Positions 14,966 to 22,770 are shown, counted from the first letter of the stretch. The stretch: 29,137 bases of DNA from an uncultured Elusimicrobium sp. (GCA_946061795.1 CAMGSK010000001.1:1-29137); one strand, 5' to 3'. The notes: generated from the sequence alone by a model not told the origin. Numbers and translations are program-made.

Positions 14966-15195
14966 TAGTCTTCCAGCTTGAGCGTGACCTTCACGTTCTG
15001 TTTGGCCGCCGCCGCGCTGAGCACGGTGCGTACGGCCTTAATAATGCAGCCGTCTTTACCAATGACTTTGCCTTTGTCCTCGGCGGACACTTTCGTCGTC
15101 AGGTAAATTTTAGTATTCTCAACTTTTTCTTCCACCACCACATTTTCCGGGTTCGCGGAGAGGGATTTGAGAAGGATAGTGGCTAACTCTTTCAT
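14965..15195 (-). CDS. khpA: KH-domain RNA-binding protein KhpA
   Basis: Small single-KH protein (76 aa; YlqC/UPF0109 family) that binds RNA, in other bacteria as a partner of KhpB and linked to cell division and sRNA control. The KH signature GKDGCIIKAVRTVL (usual GRxGxxxxxLR) is at residues 46-60, after VEKVENTKIYLTTKV strands. It lies 6 nt after rpsP and overlaps trmD by one base, the usual position between rpsP and rimM/trmD. Confidence 0.93.
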   Translation of the reverse strand: MKELATILLKSLSANPENVVVEEKVENTKIYLTTKVSAEDKGKVIGKDGCIIKAVRTVLSAAAAKQNVKVTLKLED

Positions 15196-15201
15196 AACGG
15201 C

Positions 15202-15456
15202 TTATTTGGCTGCGGCTTCGGTTTTTTTAATCAGGCTGGCCACCGTTTCGGACGGTTTGGCGCCGTTTTTAATCCAGTGCTGCACGCGGTCCATGTTCAA
15301 TTTGATTTGTTCGGACGCTTCTTTGTTGCACGGATGATAAATGCCGAGCACTTCTTTGGCTTCAGAACCGACCGCGGTTTTCTTTTCGATCGCGACGACT
15401 CTGTACTGCGGCTGGGCTTTTTTGCCCACTCTTTGTAATCTAATGACGACTGCCAT
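15202..15456 (-). CDS. rpsP: 30S ribosomal protein S16
   Basis: Small-subunit assembly protein of 84 aa. Family features: VVIRLQRVGKKAQPQYRVVAIEKK at the start and VLGIYHPCN, MDRVQHWIKNGAKPSETV. The start has AAGGAG 7-8 nt upstream. A 7-bp hairpin lies just upstream, after the rpe stop, and may mark a processing point between the metabolic and the ribosomal halves of the operon. Confidence 0.97.
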   Translation of the reverse strand: MAVVIRLQRVGKKAQPQYRVVAIEKKTAVGSEAKEVLGIYHPCNKEASEQIKLNMDRVQHWIKNGAKPSETVASLIKKTEAAAK

Positions 15457-15476
15457 GTTTACTTCTCCTTATATAT

Positions 15477-15494
15477 CGCCTTTTTTCAAAGGCG
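15477..15494. promoter_or_regulatory. Intercistronic hairpin between rpe and rpsP
   Basis: CGCCTTT / AAAGGCG, 7-bp stem with a 4-nt loop and no T-tail on the minus strand. It sits 6 nt after the rpe stop and about 20 nt before the rpsP start. A processing or stability element is more likely than a terminator. Confidence 0.5.
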
Positions 15495-15500
15495 GTGTAA

Positions 15501-16187
15501 TTAAATTGTGGCCGCTTGGCGTATGGCCCGCAGGGCCTCCGCCGGGTTCGGTGCGGCGAATATGGCGCTTCCTGCCACAAACGCGTCGGCGCCCGCCAGC
15601 GCGGCTTCCCGCGCGGTTTGGGCGTTGATGCCGCCGTCCACTTCCAGCCGGACGGCTTTGCCGCTTGCGTCAATCAGTCCGCGTACGGCACGGATTTGGG
15701 CCGGGCTGTGCGGCAGAAAACCTTGTCCGCCGAAACCGGGCTGTACGGTCATGACCAACACCAAATCCAATAAATCCAAAAACGGTTTTATGCGCGCCGG
15801 GTCTGTATCCGGTTTAATGGACAAACCTGTTTTTACGCCGGCGTTTTTAATGGTTAAAAGAGCTTTTTTTATGTCGTCTTCCGCTTCAATGTGCACCGTC
15901 AGATAATCCGCGCCCGCTTTGGCGAACGCTTCTATAAAATCCGTCGGTTTGCGCACCATCAAATGCACGTCCAGCGGAATTTGAACGTGCGGTCTCAAAC
16001 ATTTTACGACGGACGGACCAAAACTTAAATTCGGCACGAAATGCCCGTCCATCACGTCCACATGAATCCAATCCGCTCCCGCGCATTCGGCCTCTTGCAC
16101 TTGCTCGCCCAAACGCCACAAATCGGCCGACAAGATGGAAGGAGCCACTATTATTTTAGCATTTGCGGGGGCGTTTGTGGAAGTCAT
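15501..16187 (-). CDS. rpe: Ribulose-phosphate 3-epimerase
   Basis: Interconverts ribulose-5-phosphate and xylulose-5-phosphate in the pentose phosphate pathway. TIM-barrel enzyme of 228 aa with all signatures: IVAPSILSADLWRLGEQV, WIHVDVMDGHFVPNLSFGP (metal-binding His/Asp), LDVHLMV, LVLVMTVQPGFGGQGF, LEVDGGIN and GADAFVAGSAIF. The start overlaps the upstream PASTA gene by 4 nt (ATGA). The order fmt, PASTA, rpe recalls the prkC-rsgA-rpe neighbourhood of other bacteria with the kinase removed. Confidence 0.97.
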   Translation of the reverse strand: MTSTNAPANAKIIVAPSILSADLWRLGEQVQEAECAGADWIHVDVMDGHFVPNLSFGPSVVKCLRPHVQIPLDVHLMVRKPTDFIEAFAKAGADYLTVHIEAEDDIKKALLTIKNAGVKTGLSIKPDTDPARIKPFLDLLDLVLVMTVQPGFGGQGFLPHSPAQIRAVRGLIDASGKAVRLEVDGGINAQTAREAALAGADAFVAGSAIFAAPNPAEALRAIRQAATI

Positions 16188-17185
16188 TGTATTTCCCGTT
16201 CGCGCACCAAAATGCCGTCCGACATAATGCGGAAGACGGCTTTGCCGTTGTAAGGAATTTCCAAATCAATTTTCGTTCCGGGCTGTTTGATTTCGTTGAT
16301 GACTTCACGTTCTCCGTTGTCGTCTTCCATTATGACGCGGATGCGCATCGCCTTTTTTCCTTGCGGCAATTCGTAATGCAAATGGTATGTTTTTTCATCG
16401 TCCGAAGCGGGGCGGCGGCTGACCGTCACTTCCAGTGCGGCTCCAGGCGCCAGCTGGCTGTCCGCCGACGGATTTTGCGCGGCGATGACACCGTAGGGGA
16501 AAGGAGATTTCGGGTCTTCCTTTACGGTTAAATTCATGCTTTGTTGGCTGGCCCATAAGGTGGCTTCCGCCAGTTTTTTATTAAGGAAATCCGGGACCAG
16601 AATAACGCTTGCCGGCGGCTGGCCTAAAGAGAGGGTGAGGACGACTTTGTCTCCGCGGGTGAGCATACTATCGGCTTTGGGTTTCTGCGTGATGATTTGG
16701 CCTTTTTCCGTGGTCAAAGAATAGGCGTTCTCTACTTTTTCCACTTGCAAACCCGCTTGGCGTATGGCCAGCTGCGCGGCGCGCAAATCCAAGCCTTCCA
16801 CGGCGGGGACGAACACCATTTCGTCGCCCTGGGAGATCCATACGCGGATAACGCGTCCTTCGCGCACGGTGCTGCCTGCGGAAGGAATTTGGCGCAATAC
16901 GGAGCCGGGGGGAACGCCTTCTGCAAATTCCACGCCGGCTTGTTTGAGCGCCAAATTAACGCCCGCCAGCGCACCCAGCGCAGCGGTGACGGGTTTGCCG
17001 GAAAGATCCGGTACCTGAACTTCTTGGCGCGTATGCACCAAGGCGCCCAGCACCCAGTCTATGGAGACAAAAATAAGCGCGGCGAAAAAGACGCACACCA
17101 CTCCCGCCGCCGTCCATTTGACGCGGGAAGACTTTTTCGCTTTGCCGATAAATTCTTCAAAGCTTTGCTCTGTGTTTTTAGTCAT
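16184..17185 (-). CDS. Membrane-anchored PASTA-domain protein without kinase
   Basis: 333 residues: short cytoplasmic part (1-22), one transmembrane helix (about 24-46), then three PASTA repeats outside: VQVPDLSGKPVTAALGAL, VFVPAVEGLDLRAAQLAI and ILVPDFLNKKLAEATLWA, each followed by the usual ..I..Q.P..g..v..G..v.. end. A C-terminal beta-rich domain (YHLHYELPQGKKAMRIRV) closes the protein. PASTA repeats bind peptidoglycan or muropeptides, most often as sensors of PknB-type kinases; no kinase domain exists here or nearby. It overlaps fmt by 8 nt and rpe by 4 nt, so it is co-translated with both. Its role may be purely structural or as a cell-wall sensor for a partner elsewhere. Confidence 0.9.
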   Translation of the reverse strand: MTKNTEQSFEEFIGKAKKSSRVKWTAAGVVCVFFAALIFVSIDWVLGALVHTRQEVQVPDLSGKPVTAALGALAGVNLALKQAGVEFAEGVPPGSVLRQIPSAGSTVREGRVIRVWISQGDEMVFVPAVEGLDLRAAQLAIRQAGLQVEKVENAYSLTTEKGQIITQKPKADSMLTRGDKVVLTLSLGQPPASVILVPDFLNKKLAEATLWASQQSMNLTVKEDPKSPFPYGVIAAQNPSADSQLAPGAALEVTVSRRPASDDEKTYHLHYELPQGKKAMRIRVIMEDDNGEREVINEIKQPGTKIDLEIPYNGKAVFRIMSDGILVREREIQ

Positions 17186-18137
17186 GACAAATAAACGCCC
17201 CGTCTTTAGGCTTTAGTCCTCTTCCGTTGGCGTAGGCCGCTGCGGACATGGGCTTTTTCCCGGCGGGGTGCACCTGGGTAATCCAGAGGCTTCCTTCCTT
17301 ACATTCTACTAAAATTCCCAAAGAGCTTTCAACGCAGAGTATGGTCCCCGGCGCGCCCGTCTTTGCCGTTGTTTCCGCCAAACGGGTGCGTAAAATTTGG
17401 AGGGGTTCTTCTTTTCCGTTTACATGCACGGTGACCCTGGCTTTTGGACCGCAGGCCAATCCCCGTACCCGGTGATGTATTTCTTCGGCGGTCATAGTGG
17501 TAAAATTCAGCAAGGCGTATTCTTTGGTAATCATGGGAGCCAGAGAGGGCTCTCCCGCTTGAGGGGTCTGTATTAAATTGCCTTTGGCGGTTTGTTCCAG
17601 CGTTTCTTTCAGCGCGTCGCATCCGAGTGGGATTAGTTTTCCGAACAAGGATTGTGCGTCATCCTGTTCCTCTATAGAAATTTCTTTTTGTAAAAACAGC
17701 GGGCCGTCGTCCAATCCCGGCCTTATCCAAAACACGCTGACGCCCGTTTTCTTAAAATTGAGAAACAGGCTGTGTTGCACCGGGGCCGCTCCGCGCAGAA
17801 GAGGCAAAAGAGAAAAATGTACGTTCAAAATGCCCAGTTTGGGCAATGCAAGAAAATCCGGGCGGAAAATTTTGCCGAAAGCCACCGCCACGCCCACATC
17901 AAACGGAATATTTTTGACTTCCTCGTAAATGTCTTTGAGTTTGTCCGGAGAGCGTACGGGCAGCCCCAGCTCCAGCGCGCGCGCTTTGACGGGGCAGGGA
18001 ACAATTTTCATCCCGCGTCCGCGCGGTTTATCGGCCTGCGTGACCACCAATTGCACGTCGGTCATTTCGTGTACCAGCTCCAGAAACGGCACGGACACGT
18101 CGGGCGTGCCGAAGAAAATAGTTTTCAGTTTGGACAT
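17178..18137 (-). CDS. fmt: Methionyl-tRNA formyltransferase
   Basis: Formylates initiator Met-tRNA with 10-formyl-tetrahydrofolate. 319 aa, normal length. Motifs: FFGTPDVSVPFLELV, TQADKPRGRGMK, ILNVHFSLLPLLRGAAPVQ (catalytic Asn and His in NVHxSLLP) with catalytic Asp in GLDDGPLFLQKE, and the C-terminal OB-like domain. It leads the long minus operon that ends at rplS. Its 5' region is shared with the divergent sigma-factor gene, with about 97 bases between the starts. The usual partner def is not adjacent here. Confidence 0.96.
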   Translation of the reverse strand: MSKLKTIFFGTPDVSVPFLELVHEMTDVQLVVTQADKPRGRGMKIVPCPVKARALELGLPVRSPDKLKDIYEEVKNIPFDVGVAVAFGKIFRPDFLALPKLGILNVHFSLLPLLRGAAPVQHSLFLNFKKTGVSVFWIRPGLDDGPLFLQKEISIEEQDDAQSLFGKLIPLGCDALKETLEQTAKGNLIQTPQAGEPSLAPMITKEYALLNFTTMTAEEIHHRVRGLACGPKARVTVHVNGKEEPLQILRTRLAETTAKTGAPGTILCVESSLGILVECKEGSLWITQVHPAGKKPMSAAAYANGRGLKPKDGAFICHD

Positions 18138-18234
18138 AATTTTATTTTATCAAATTTGTTCTTCTTTCCGTCCCGCCCCAAAAAACGCTAAGATAATATG
18201 TGATACTTTTTCCGCGGGAGCATAGTTTTAGTGT

Positions 18235-18732
18235 ATGGAGTCTTTTGAATCTTTGTATAACGCTTTATTCAAACGCGTGTATGCTTATGTTTTGTTGCGG
18301 GTGAGAAACGCGGCGGAAGCGGAAGACATATGCGCGTGCGCTTGGCGCAAAGCGTATGAAAAAAGAGATCTTTTTGACCCGGAAAAAGGAGAATTTTCCC
18401 AATGGATTTTCGCCGTGGCGCGCAACGAAGTCAATATGTATTGGCGCTGGAGCCGGCTGAAAGGTTTCTTTTCCCTGACGCAGACGGACGAAGTTTTGCC
18501 GCTTAAAGAGCCGGGGCCTTCCCAAACGGCGGAAGCGGAAGAGTTAAAACACCGTCTGTTATTATCCGTACAAAAGCTTTCTTCCCGCGAGCGGGATTTG
18601 GCGGCGCTGAAATTTTATTCGGGTTTGAACAACCGGCAAATCGCGCAGGTGACGGGGCTGAGCGAAAGCAACGTGGGGACCCTGTTGTACCGCGCGGTGC
18701 GTAAAATGCGCAAAGATATGGAGGATTTATGA
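18235..18732 (+). CDS. ECF-type RNA polymerase sigma factor
   Basis: 165-residue sigma-70 family member with only regions 2 and 4. Region 2: LYNALFKRVYAYVLLRV, AEDICACAWRKAYE, FSQWIFAVARNEV (the usual FxxWLxxIARN). Region 4: LSSRERDLAALKFYSGLNNRQIAQVTGLSES with the helix-turn-helix, and VGTLLYRAVRKMRK. No SD is evident before the ATG (GGGAG is 18 nt away), so initiation may be weak or the mRNA short-leadered. Its stop overlaps the next gene by 4 nt; that gene encodes a one-helix membrane protein, the normal arrangement of a sigma/anti-sigma pair. Confidence 0.93.
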   Translation: MESFESLYNALFKRVYAYVLLRVRNAAEAEDICACAWRKAYEKRDLFDPEKGEFSQWIFAVARNEVNMYWRWSRLKGFFSLTQTDEVLPLKEPGPSQTAEAEELKHRLLLSVQKLSSRERDLAALKFYSGLNNRQIAQVTGLSESNVGTLLYRAVRKMRKDMEDL

Positions 18733-19199
18733 AACAGGATTGGCAGTCCCGGGTGAGCGGACTGGATTTTGACCCGCAGGAGGCGGCGCAGCGGCGCGTC
18801 TGGAACAGAGTGGCGTCTGCGGCGCGGGAGCCGCGCGGCCGCAAACGCGCCGCGGTGTACGCCGCGTGCGCGGCGTTTGTGCTGGCGTTGGGCGTTTTGG
18901 TTTTTTCCCGCGCGCCGTTTGGGACGTTGGGCCGTGCGGCGGAATTAAGCGAGTCCGACTGTGCGGAACTGCAAAGCCGCTTTTTATTGGCCCAGGCTTT
19001 GGCCGGGGGGGAGGAAAACTGCCCCTGCCGCCAACATTGGAACGGTTATGACCTCCAAACCGTGTCCCATTTGCGCAACGAATTAAAAACGCTGACGGGC
19101 AATGTGTGTTCCGCCGGCGAGCAGAAAAAACTGCACCAGTGCAATTTGAAGTACAAACCCAAATTACAATCTATCGCGTTATGCAAGACGCTGTGTTAG
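18729..19199 (+). CDS. Probable membrane anti-sigma factor with Cys-rich periplasmic domain
   Basis: I do not recognise a named family. The protein (156 aa) has a charged cytoplasmic part (1-40), one transmembrane helix (about 41-60) and a periplasmic part with seven Cys: 78, 98 and 100 (NCPCRQH), 126, 138, 152 and 156 (LCKTLC). Position, 4-nt overlap with the sigma gene and topology support an anti-sigma factor. The short N-terminal part lacks the zinc-binding HxxxCxxC motif of ZAS anti-sigmas. The Cys-rich outer half and the following thioredoxin/DsbD-like gene suggest sensing of periplasmic thiol state (inference). Confidence 0.6.
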   Translation: MKQDWQSRVSGLDFDPQEAAQRRVWNRVASAAREPRGRKRAAVYAACAAFVLALGVLVFSRAPFGTLGRAAELSESDCAELQSRFLLAQALAGGEENCPCRQHWNGYDLQTVSHLRNELKTLTGNVCSAGEQKKLHQCNLKYKPKLQSIALCKTLC

Positions 19200-19208
19200 G
19201 AGACTGAA

Positions 19209-20447
19209 ATGAGACGAAAATTATGGTTTATCCCGCTGTTTTTGGCGGCGGCGCTGGCGGTTCCTCTTCTCTGCGGAGCCGAACCCGTAGAAGTAAAACT
19301 GTTCACTTCGCCGTATTGCCCGCATTGCCGCCACTTGCAGAGCGACGGCTTTGCCGAGCAATTTGCCGCGCGCCACAAAGGGCAAATTCGTTTGGTCCAT
19401 TATGATGTGACGAAAGACGCCAACAATATTTTGTTTTCCCAAACCATGCAGGCCTGCGGCGTGAAGGCCCGCGGGATTCCCGCCATGGTCATCGGGGAGA
19501 GGGTTTTGATGGGGTATCCGCGTTCCATTAATACGGCCGATGACGTGCTGGCCGAAGTGCTGTCCGCGCAGGAAGCCGTTGCCGCGCCCGCTCCTGCCGT
19601 GTCTGCGGTTTGGCCCGAAACTTCTATTCCCGCACATGCGGCGGCGGATTCCGCAGTTCCCGCGCCGTCCTCTGCGGAAAATTCCGCGTTGGAACAGCAT
19701 GAACAAATGTTTAACAATATCACGTTTTGGGCCATTATGGGCGCGGGGCTGGCGGACGGTATTAATCCGTGCGCGTTTGCGGTGATCGTATTTTTTATTT
19801 CCTTCTTGTCCGTATATAAATACAACCGCAAAGAAATTATTTTGGTGGGTTCGGCTTATTGCGCTTCCGTTTTTGCGGCGTATGTTTTGCTGGGGCTGGG
19901 AGCGTTTCGCTTCCTTTACGCCATGAAAGGCTTTGCGCTGGTGACGGCCGCCATACAGTGGGCCACTATCGGTTTGTGCGCGCTTTTCTTCGCGCTGAGT
20001 TTGTATGATTTCATTATCTATACGCGTACGAAAAAATCAGACAAGCTGATTTTGCAGCTGCCCAAAAGCTATAAAGAATACATCCATAAAGTCATGCGTT
20101 TTTTCCTGCGTGACAAAAAAAGCTCCGCCTGGCGGCTGCTGTTGGCCGCGTGCGCAGTGGGGTTTGTGGTGTCTGCGGTGGAGGCGGTGTGCACCGGACA
20201 GGTGTATTTGCCCACGATTATGGTGATCTTAAAAGAAGCCAACCGCCATTTCTTCCGTGCCGCGGAATATTTGCTGCTTTATAACTTGATGTTTATTGTG
20301 CCGCTGGTGCTGGTGTTCGTACTGGCTTTGTGCGGAAAAGAATCTTCCGTATTTAACAATTGGCTCAAAAAACATCTGGGCCTGACCAAACTGCTTTTGT
20401 GCGGCGTGTTTTTGGGACTGCTTCTTTTGTTGCTCTTCAACCGCTGA
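19209..20447 (+). CDS. Fused thioredoxin-like / DsbD-CcdA-type membrane redox protein
   Basis: 412 residues. Signal peptide (1-24), then a thioredoxin/glutaredoxin fold (26-120) with active site CPHC (37-40), LVHYDVTKD and cis-Pro91 in RGIPAMVIG. A Pro/Ala linker (121-160) follows, then a DsbD/CcdA-like membrane domain (165-412) of about six helices with Cys188 in GINPCAFAV and Cys328 in EAVCTGQVYLP, the paired Cys of electron-carrying DsbD. The layout suggests electrons pass from cytoplasmic thioredoxin through the membrane Cys pair to the outer thioredoxin domain. AGGAG lies upstream; it is co-transcribed with the sigma/anti-sigma pair and followed by a terminator. Confidence 0.88.
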   Translation: MRRKLWFIPLFLAAALAVPLLCGAEPVEVKLFTSPYCPHCRHLQSDGFAEQFAARHKGQIRLVHYDVTKDANNILFSQTMQACGVKARGIPAMVIGERVLMGYPRSINTADDVLAEVLSAQEAVAAPAPAVSAVWPETSIPAHAAADSAVPAPSSAENSALEQHEQMFNNITFWAIMGAGLADGINPCAFAVIVFFISFLSVYKYNRKEIILVGSAYCASVFAAYVLLGLGAFRFLYAMKGFALVTAAIQWATIGLCALFFALSLYDFIIYTRTKKSDKLILQLPKSYKEYIHKVMRFFLRDKKSSAWRLLLAACAVGFVVSAVEAVCTGQVYLPTIMVILKEANRHFFRAAEYLLLYNLMFIVPLVLVFVLALCGKESSVFNNWLKKHLGLTKLLLCGVFLGLLLLLLFNR

Positions 20448-20450
20448 TTG

Positions 20451-20475
20451 AAAACCCGCCGGAAGGCGGGTTTTT
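20451..20475 (+). terminator. Terminator after the redox gene
   Basis: AAAACCCGCC / GGCGGGTTTT with loop GGAA and a T-tail. The same 25-base sequence recurs at 21668. Confidence 0.93.
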
Positions 20476-20516
20476 GGTGTATAGTTAGGAAGGATCCCTA
20501 AGCGTTAAAAGAGGAC

Positions 20517-20545
20517 TTGTTGAAAACGGGATTTTCGGTTATACT
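20517..20545 (+). promoter_or_regulatory. Promoter of the alanine-rich protein gene
   Basis: TTGTTG (20517-20522), 17-bp spacer, TATACT (20540-20545). The leader of about 65 nt has GGCC..GGCC followed by six T (20567-20588) and an alternative CGGAAA/TTTCCG pairing, which could attenuate or shape the mRNA start. Confidence 0.65.
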
Positions 20546-20617
20546 GTTTTTATGTGAGGTAAAAACGGCCGGAAATAGGGCCTTTTTTCCGAACACTTCT
20601 TAAAAAAAGGAGCGTGT

Positions 20618-21640
20618 ATGAAAATTATTTTGAAGGTGTTTCTGGCATTGTTTGTTCTGTCCTGGAGCGGTGCCGTGCTGGCCGAGGACATGGACATAGA
20701 TTTTGAAATCCGCAAGAGCCGGGCGATGGTCAAATCCCAAGCGGCGGCCAACGTGTCGGCCAAAAAAGCCGTGGATATTTCCGCCAAAGCGGCGGCTTCT
20801 TGCAGCGCTAAAGCAAAAACGGCGGCGGAAACTGCCGCGTTAAGCAAGGCGGCCGCGGATGCGGCGGCCTTGTCGGCGGCCAATGCTTCGGCCAAAGCGA
20901 AAGCGGCGGCGCAGGCGGCGGCTCAGTCCAAAGTTCAAGCGGATTTGACGGCGGCGGCAGCCGCGGACGCCGCATTGAAAGCCAAGGCGGCTTTAACCGC
21001 GGCGACGGACGCCGCTGCAAAAGCGAAATCTTCTTCCGAAGCGGCTGTAAAAGCCAAAGCGGCTGCGGACGGAGTGGCGAAATCCTCCGCGGAATCCGCC
21101 GCTAAAGCGCAGGCGACGGTTAAAGCGGCTTTGCGTTTGGCTTCCCGCACGGGTGCTGCTTCCCGCTCCGAAATAGACGCCTTGGTGCAAACGGCCCAAG
21201 ACGCCGCTTCCAAAGCCCAAGCTGTGTCCAAAGAAGCTTCCTCTGCGGCTTCTGATACAGCCGTAAAGGCTCAAGCGGCCGCGGACGTTGCCTCTGCGGC
21301 GGCTGCGCAAGCGGCGGCCAAAGCCAAGACCGCCACGGACGCCGCGCTGGCGGCAGACCTCAAGGCCAAGGCGGCGGCACAGGCGGCGGCAAAATCCAAA
21401 GCGGCGGCTGACGTGACGGCGGCTGCGGCTGCAGACGCGGCACTGAAAGCCAAAACGGCCGCGGAAGCCGCGGCGAGAGCTAAAGCGGAGGCGGATTTGA
21501 CGGCTGCCTCGGCGGCGCAGGCGGCGGCCAGAGCCCAAGGGGCGGCTGGAGCGGAAGCGCGGGCTTTATCGGAAGAAATTTCCAAAGAGGTGGCCAAAGC
21601 GGCCGCCGCGCCCGAAACGGCATTTCATCCGGAAGACTGA
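20618..21640 (+). CDS. Secreted alanine-rich coiled-coil protein
   Basis: No named family recognised. A signal peptide (MKIILKVFLALFVLSWSGAV, cut near LAEDM) is followed by about 315 residues that are nearly half Ala, with Lys, Ser, Asp and Thr at spaced positions. Short units such as AKAKAAAQAAAQSK, ADLTAAAAADAALKAKAA and AEAAARAKAEADLTAASAA recur, so the region grew by internal duplication. There are no Pro before the end and only one Cys, so a long continuous helix or coiled coil is expected, similar in style to TolA- or Lpp-like helices. A less repetitive break (RLASRTGAASRSEID) divides two halves. SD AAGGAG. It could act as a periplasmic spacer or surface filament; function is unknown. 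Confidence 0.85.
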   Translation: MKIILKVFLALFVLSWSGAVLAEDMDIDFEIRKSRAMVKSQAAANVSAKKAVDISAKAAASCSAKAKTAAETAALSKAAADAAALSAANASAKAKAAAQAAAQSKVQADLTAAAAADAALKAKAALTAATDAAAKAKSSSEAAVKAKAAADGVAKSSAESAAKAQATVKAALRLASRTGAASRSEIDALVQTAQDAASKAQAVSKEASSAASDTAVKAQAAADVASAAAAQAAAKAKTATDAALAADLKAKAAAQAAAKSKAAADVTAAAAADAALKAKTAAEAAARAKAEADLTAASAAQAAARAQGAAGAEARALSEEISKEVAKAAAAPETAFHPED

Positions 21641-21667
21641 GACGTATTCTTTTTTTAACGAAGACCA

Positions 21668-21692
21668 AAAACCCGCCGGAAGGCGGGTTTTT
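21668..21692 (+). terminator. Terminator after the alanine-rich gene
   Basis: AAAACCCGCC / GGCGGGTTTT with GGAA loop and T-tail, the same 25 bases as at 20451. Confidence 0.93.
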
Positions 21693-21770
21693 GCGTTTGG
21701 TTTGATGCGTTCTTGGATGCCGAGCAAGGTTCTTTAGGCTTAAGATATTCTTTTTAAAAGAGGAAGACCT

Positions 21771-21812
21771 AAAAAACAAACACCCCACTTGTTGGCGGGG
21801 TGTTTGTTTTTT
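21771..21812. terminator. Strong stand-alone terminator hairpin upstream of the fimbrial operon
   Basis: AAAAAACAAACACCCC pairs perfectly over 16 bp with GGGGTGTTTGTTTTTT around ACTTGTTGGC. No gene lies between the previous terminator and this one. It therefore acts as insulation, attenuates a leader transcript of the fimbrial operon, or ends a short unseen RNA. Confidence 0.75.
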
Positions 21813-21878
21813 GTCTGGTACATTCTAATTAAAAAACGGGCTGGGGCAATTGCGCCACAGTTGCTAAATTGTGTGTAA

Positions 21879-21896
21879 GGCGCGCGGGGGCGCGCC
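21879..21896 (+). promoter_or_regulatory. G+C palindrome directly before the chaperone SD
   Basis: GGCGCGC / GCGCGCC (7 bp, GGGG loop) ends two bases before the SD AGGGGG. It may limit ribosome access; a similar hairpin precedes the last gene of the operon (26031-26055). Confidence 0.5.
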
Positions 21897-21907
21897 AAGG
21901 GGGAAAA

Positions 21908-22762
21908 ATGAAAAAGAATCTTTGGTGCGCCGTTTTGACGGCGTGTATCGCCGGCCTTCCGGTCTGCCGGCTTTGGGGCGGCGGCGTGATGATTTATCCG
22001 AAGTATTTGGAATTTGACGCCAAGAACAAAGTCCGGGAAGTGATGCTGGTTAATCCGTCCGCTGAAGAAACGGCTTCTTACCGTGTGAGCGTAAAATACA
22101 TGCGTCAAAAACCGGGCGGCGGATACGAGGAGGTTTCCGGCCCGGCTTTGGATGACGCGTCGGGTTTTTTGCGTTATAGCCCGCGTTCCGTCACTTTGGG
22201 TCCGCGCCGCAGCCAGAACGTAAAATTTCTGGCGCGCGTGCCAAAAGAAGCGATGGACGGAGAATACGTCGCGTATGCCGTATTTACCAAAATTATTGCC
22301 CCCAAGCCGCTGACGGTCCGCGATCTGGAAAAGAAAGACGGCGTATCCGTGGAAATTATTCCCATTCCGTCTTTTGCCGTACCCGTCATTGTGCGCAAAG
22401 GAGAAAATTTTCACTCCGCGCCGAAACTGGAACAGGCGCGTCTTTCCTCCGGGGAGGACGGAAGCGCTTTGCTGAAGGTACGTCTGCGCCGGACGGACGG
22501 AGATAAAAAACAACCGGAGTCTTCCGTTCGGGCGGATGTCAGCGTTTGGGCAGGAGACGAACTGCTGGCCGTGAGCAAGGGGCGCTACGTATTGGCGCAT
22601 AACGAATATGCGGACGTATTGCTCTATCCCGCCCGCTCCGGGAAGGCCGTTTCGTCTGATGAATTGCGCGGCAAAACGCTGACGTTCTGTTTGACGCCCG
22701 TGTCTGAAGCGGACGGCGCGGACTGTTCCCTTGCGCGGGAGCGGTTGGAATATATCCCGTAG
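21908..22762 (+). CDS. Periplasmic pilus-type chaperone (PapD-like fold)
   Basis: 284 residues with a signal peptide (MKKNLWCAVLTACIAGLPVC). The mature part starts with strand MIYPKYLEFDAKNKVREVML, then NPSAEETASYRVSVKYM, and LRYSPRSVTLGPRRSQNVKFLARVP, which match the first Ig-like domain of pilus chaperones: the G1-strand region and the conserved SPxxvtLxPgxxQ-like pattern. The second half carries two Cys (TFCLTP, DCSLA). It is the first gene of a four-gene unit with usher and two DUF4402 subunits. The start is at the ATG with AGGGGG 4-5 nt upstream, not the GTG further up. It would cap subunits by donor-strand complementation in the periplasm. Confidence 0.8.
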   Translation: MKKNLWCAVLTACIAGLPVCRLWGGGVMIYPKYLEFDAKNKVREVMLVNPSAEETASYRVSVKYMRQKPGGGYEEVSGPALDDASGFLRYSPRSVTLGPRRSQNVKFLARVPKEAMDGEYVAYAVFTKIIAPKPLTVRDLEKKDGVSVEIIPIPSFAVPVIVRKGENFHSAPKLEQARLSSGEDGSALLKVRLRRTDGDKKQPESSVRADVSVWAGDELLAVSKGRYVLAHNEYADVLLYPARSGKAVSSDELRGKTLTFCLTPVSEADGADCSLARERLEYIP

Positions 22763-22770
22763 GGATCTTT

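Noticed and set aside
20993..21597. Long minus-strand frames opposite the alanine-rich gene
   Set aside because: They mirror the GCG/GCC repeat codons; there is no start signal, and the plus frame has SD and signal peptide.
21740..22600. 286-codon minus frame opposite the chaperone gene
   Set aside because: Composition (His/Arg-rich) and position show it is a shadow; it also crosses a terminator.
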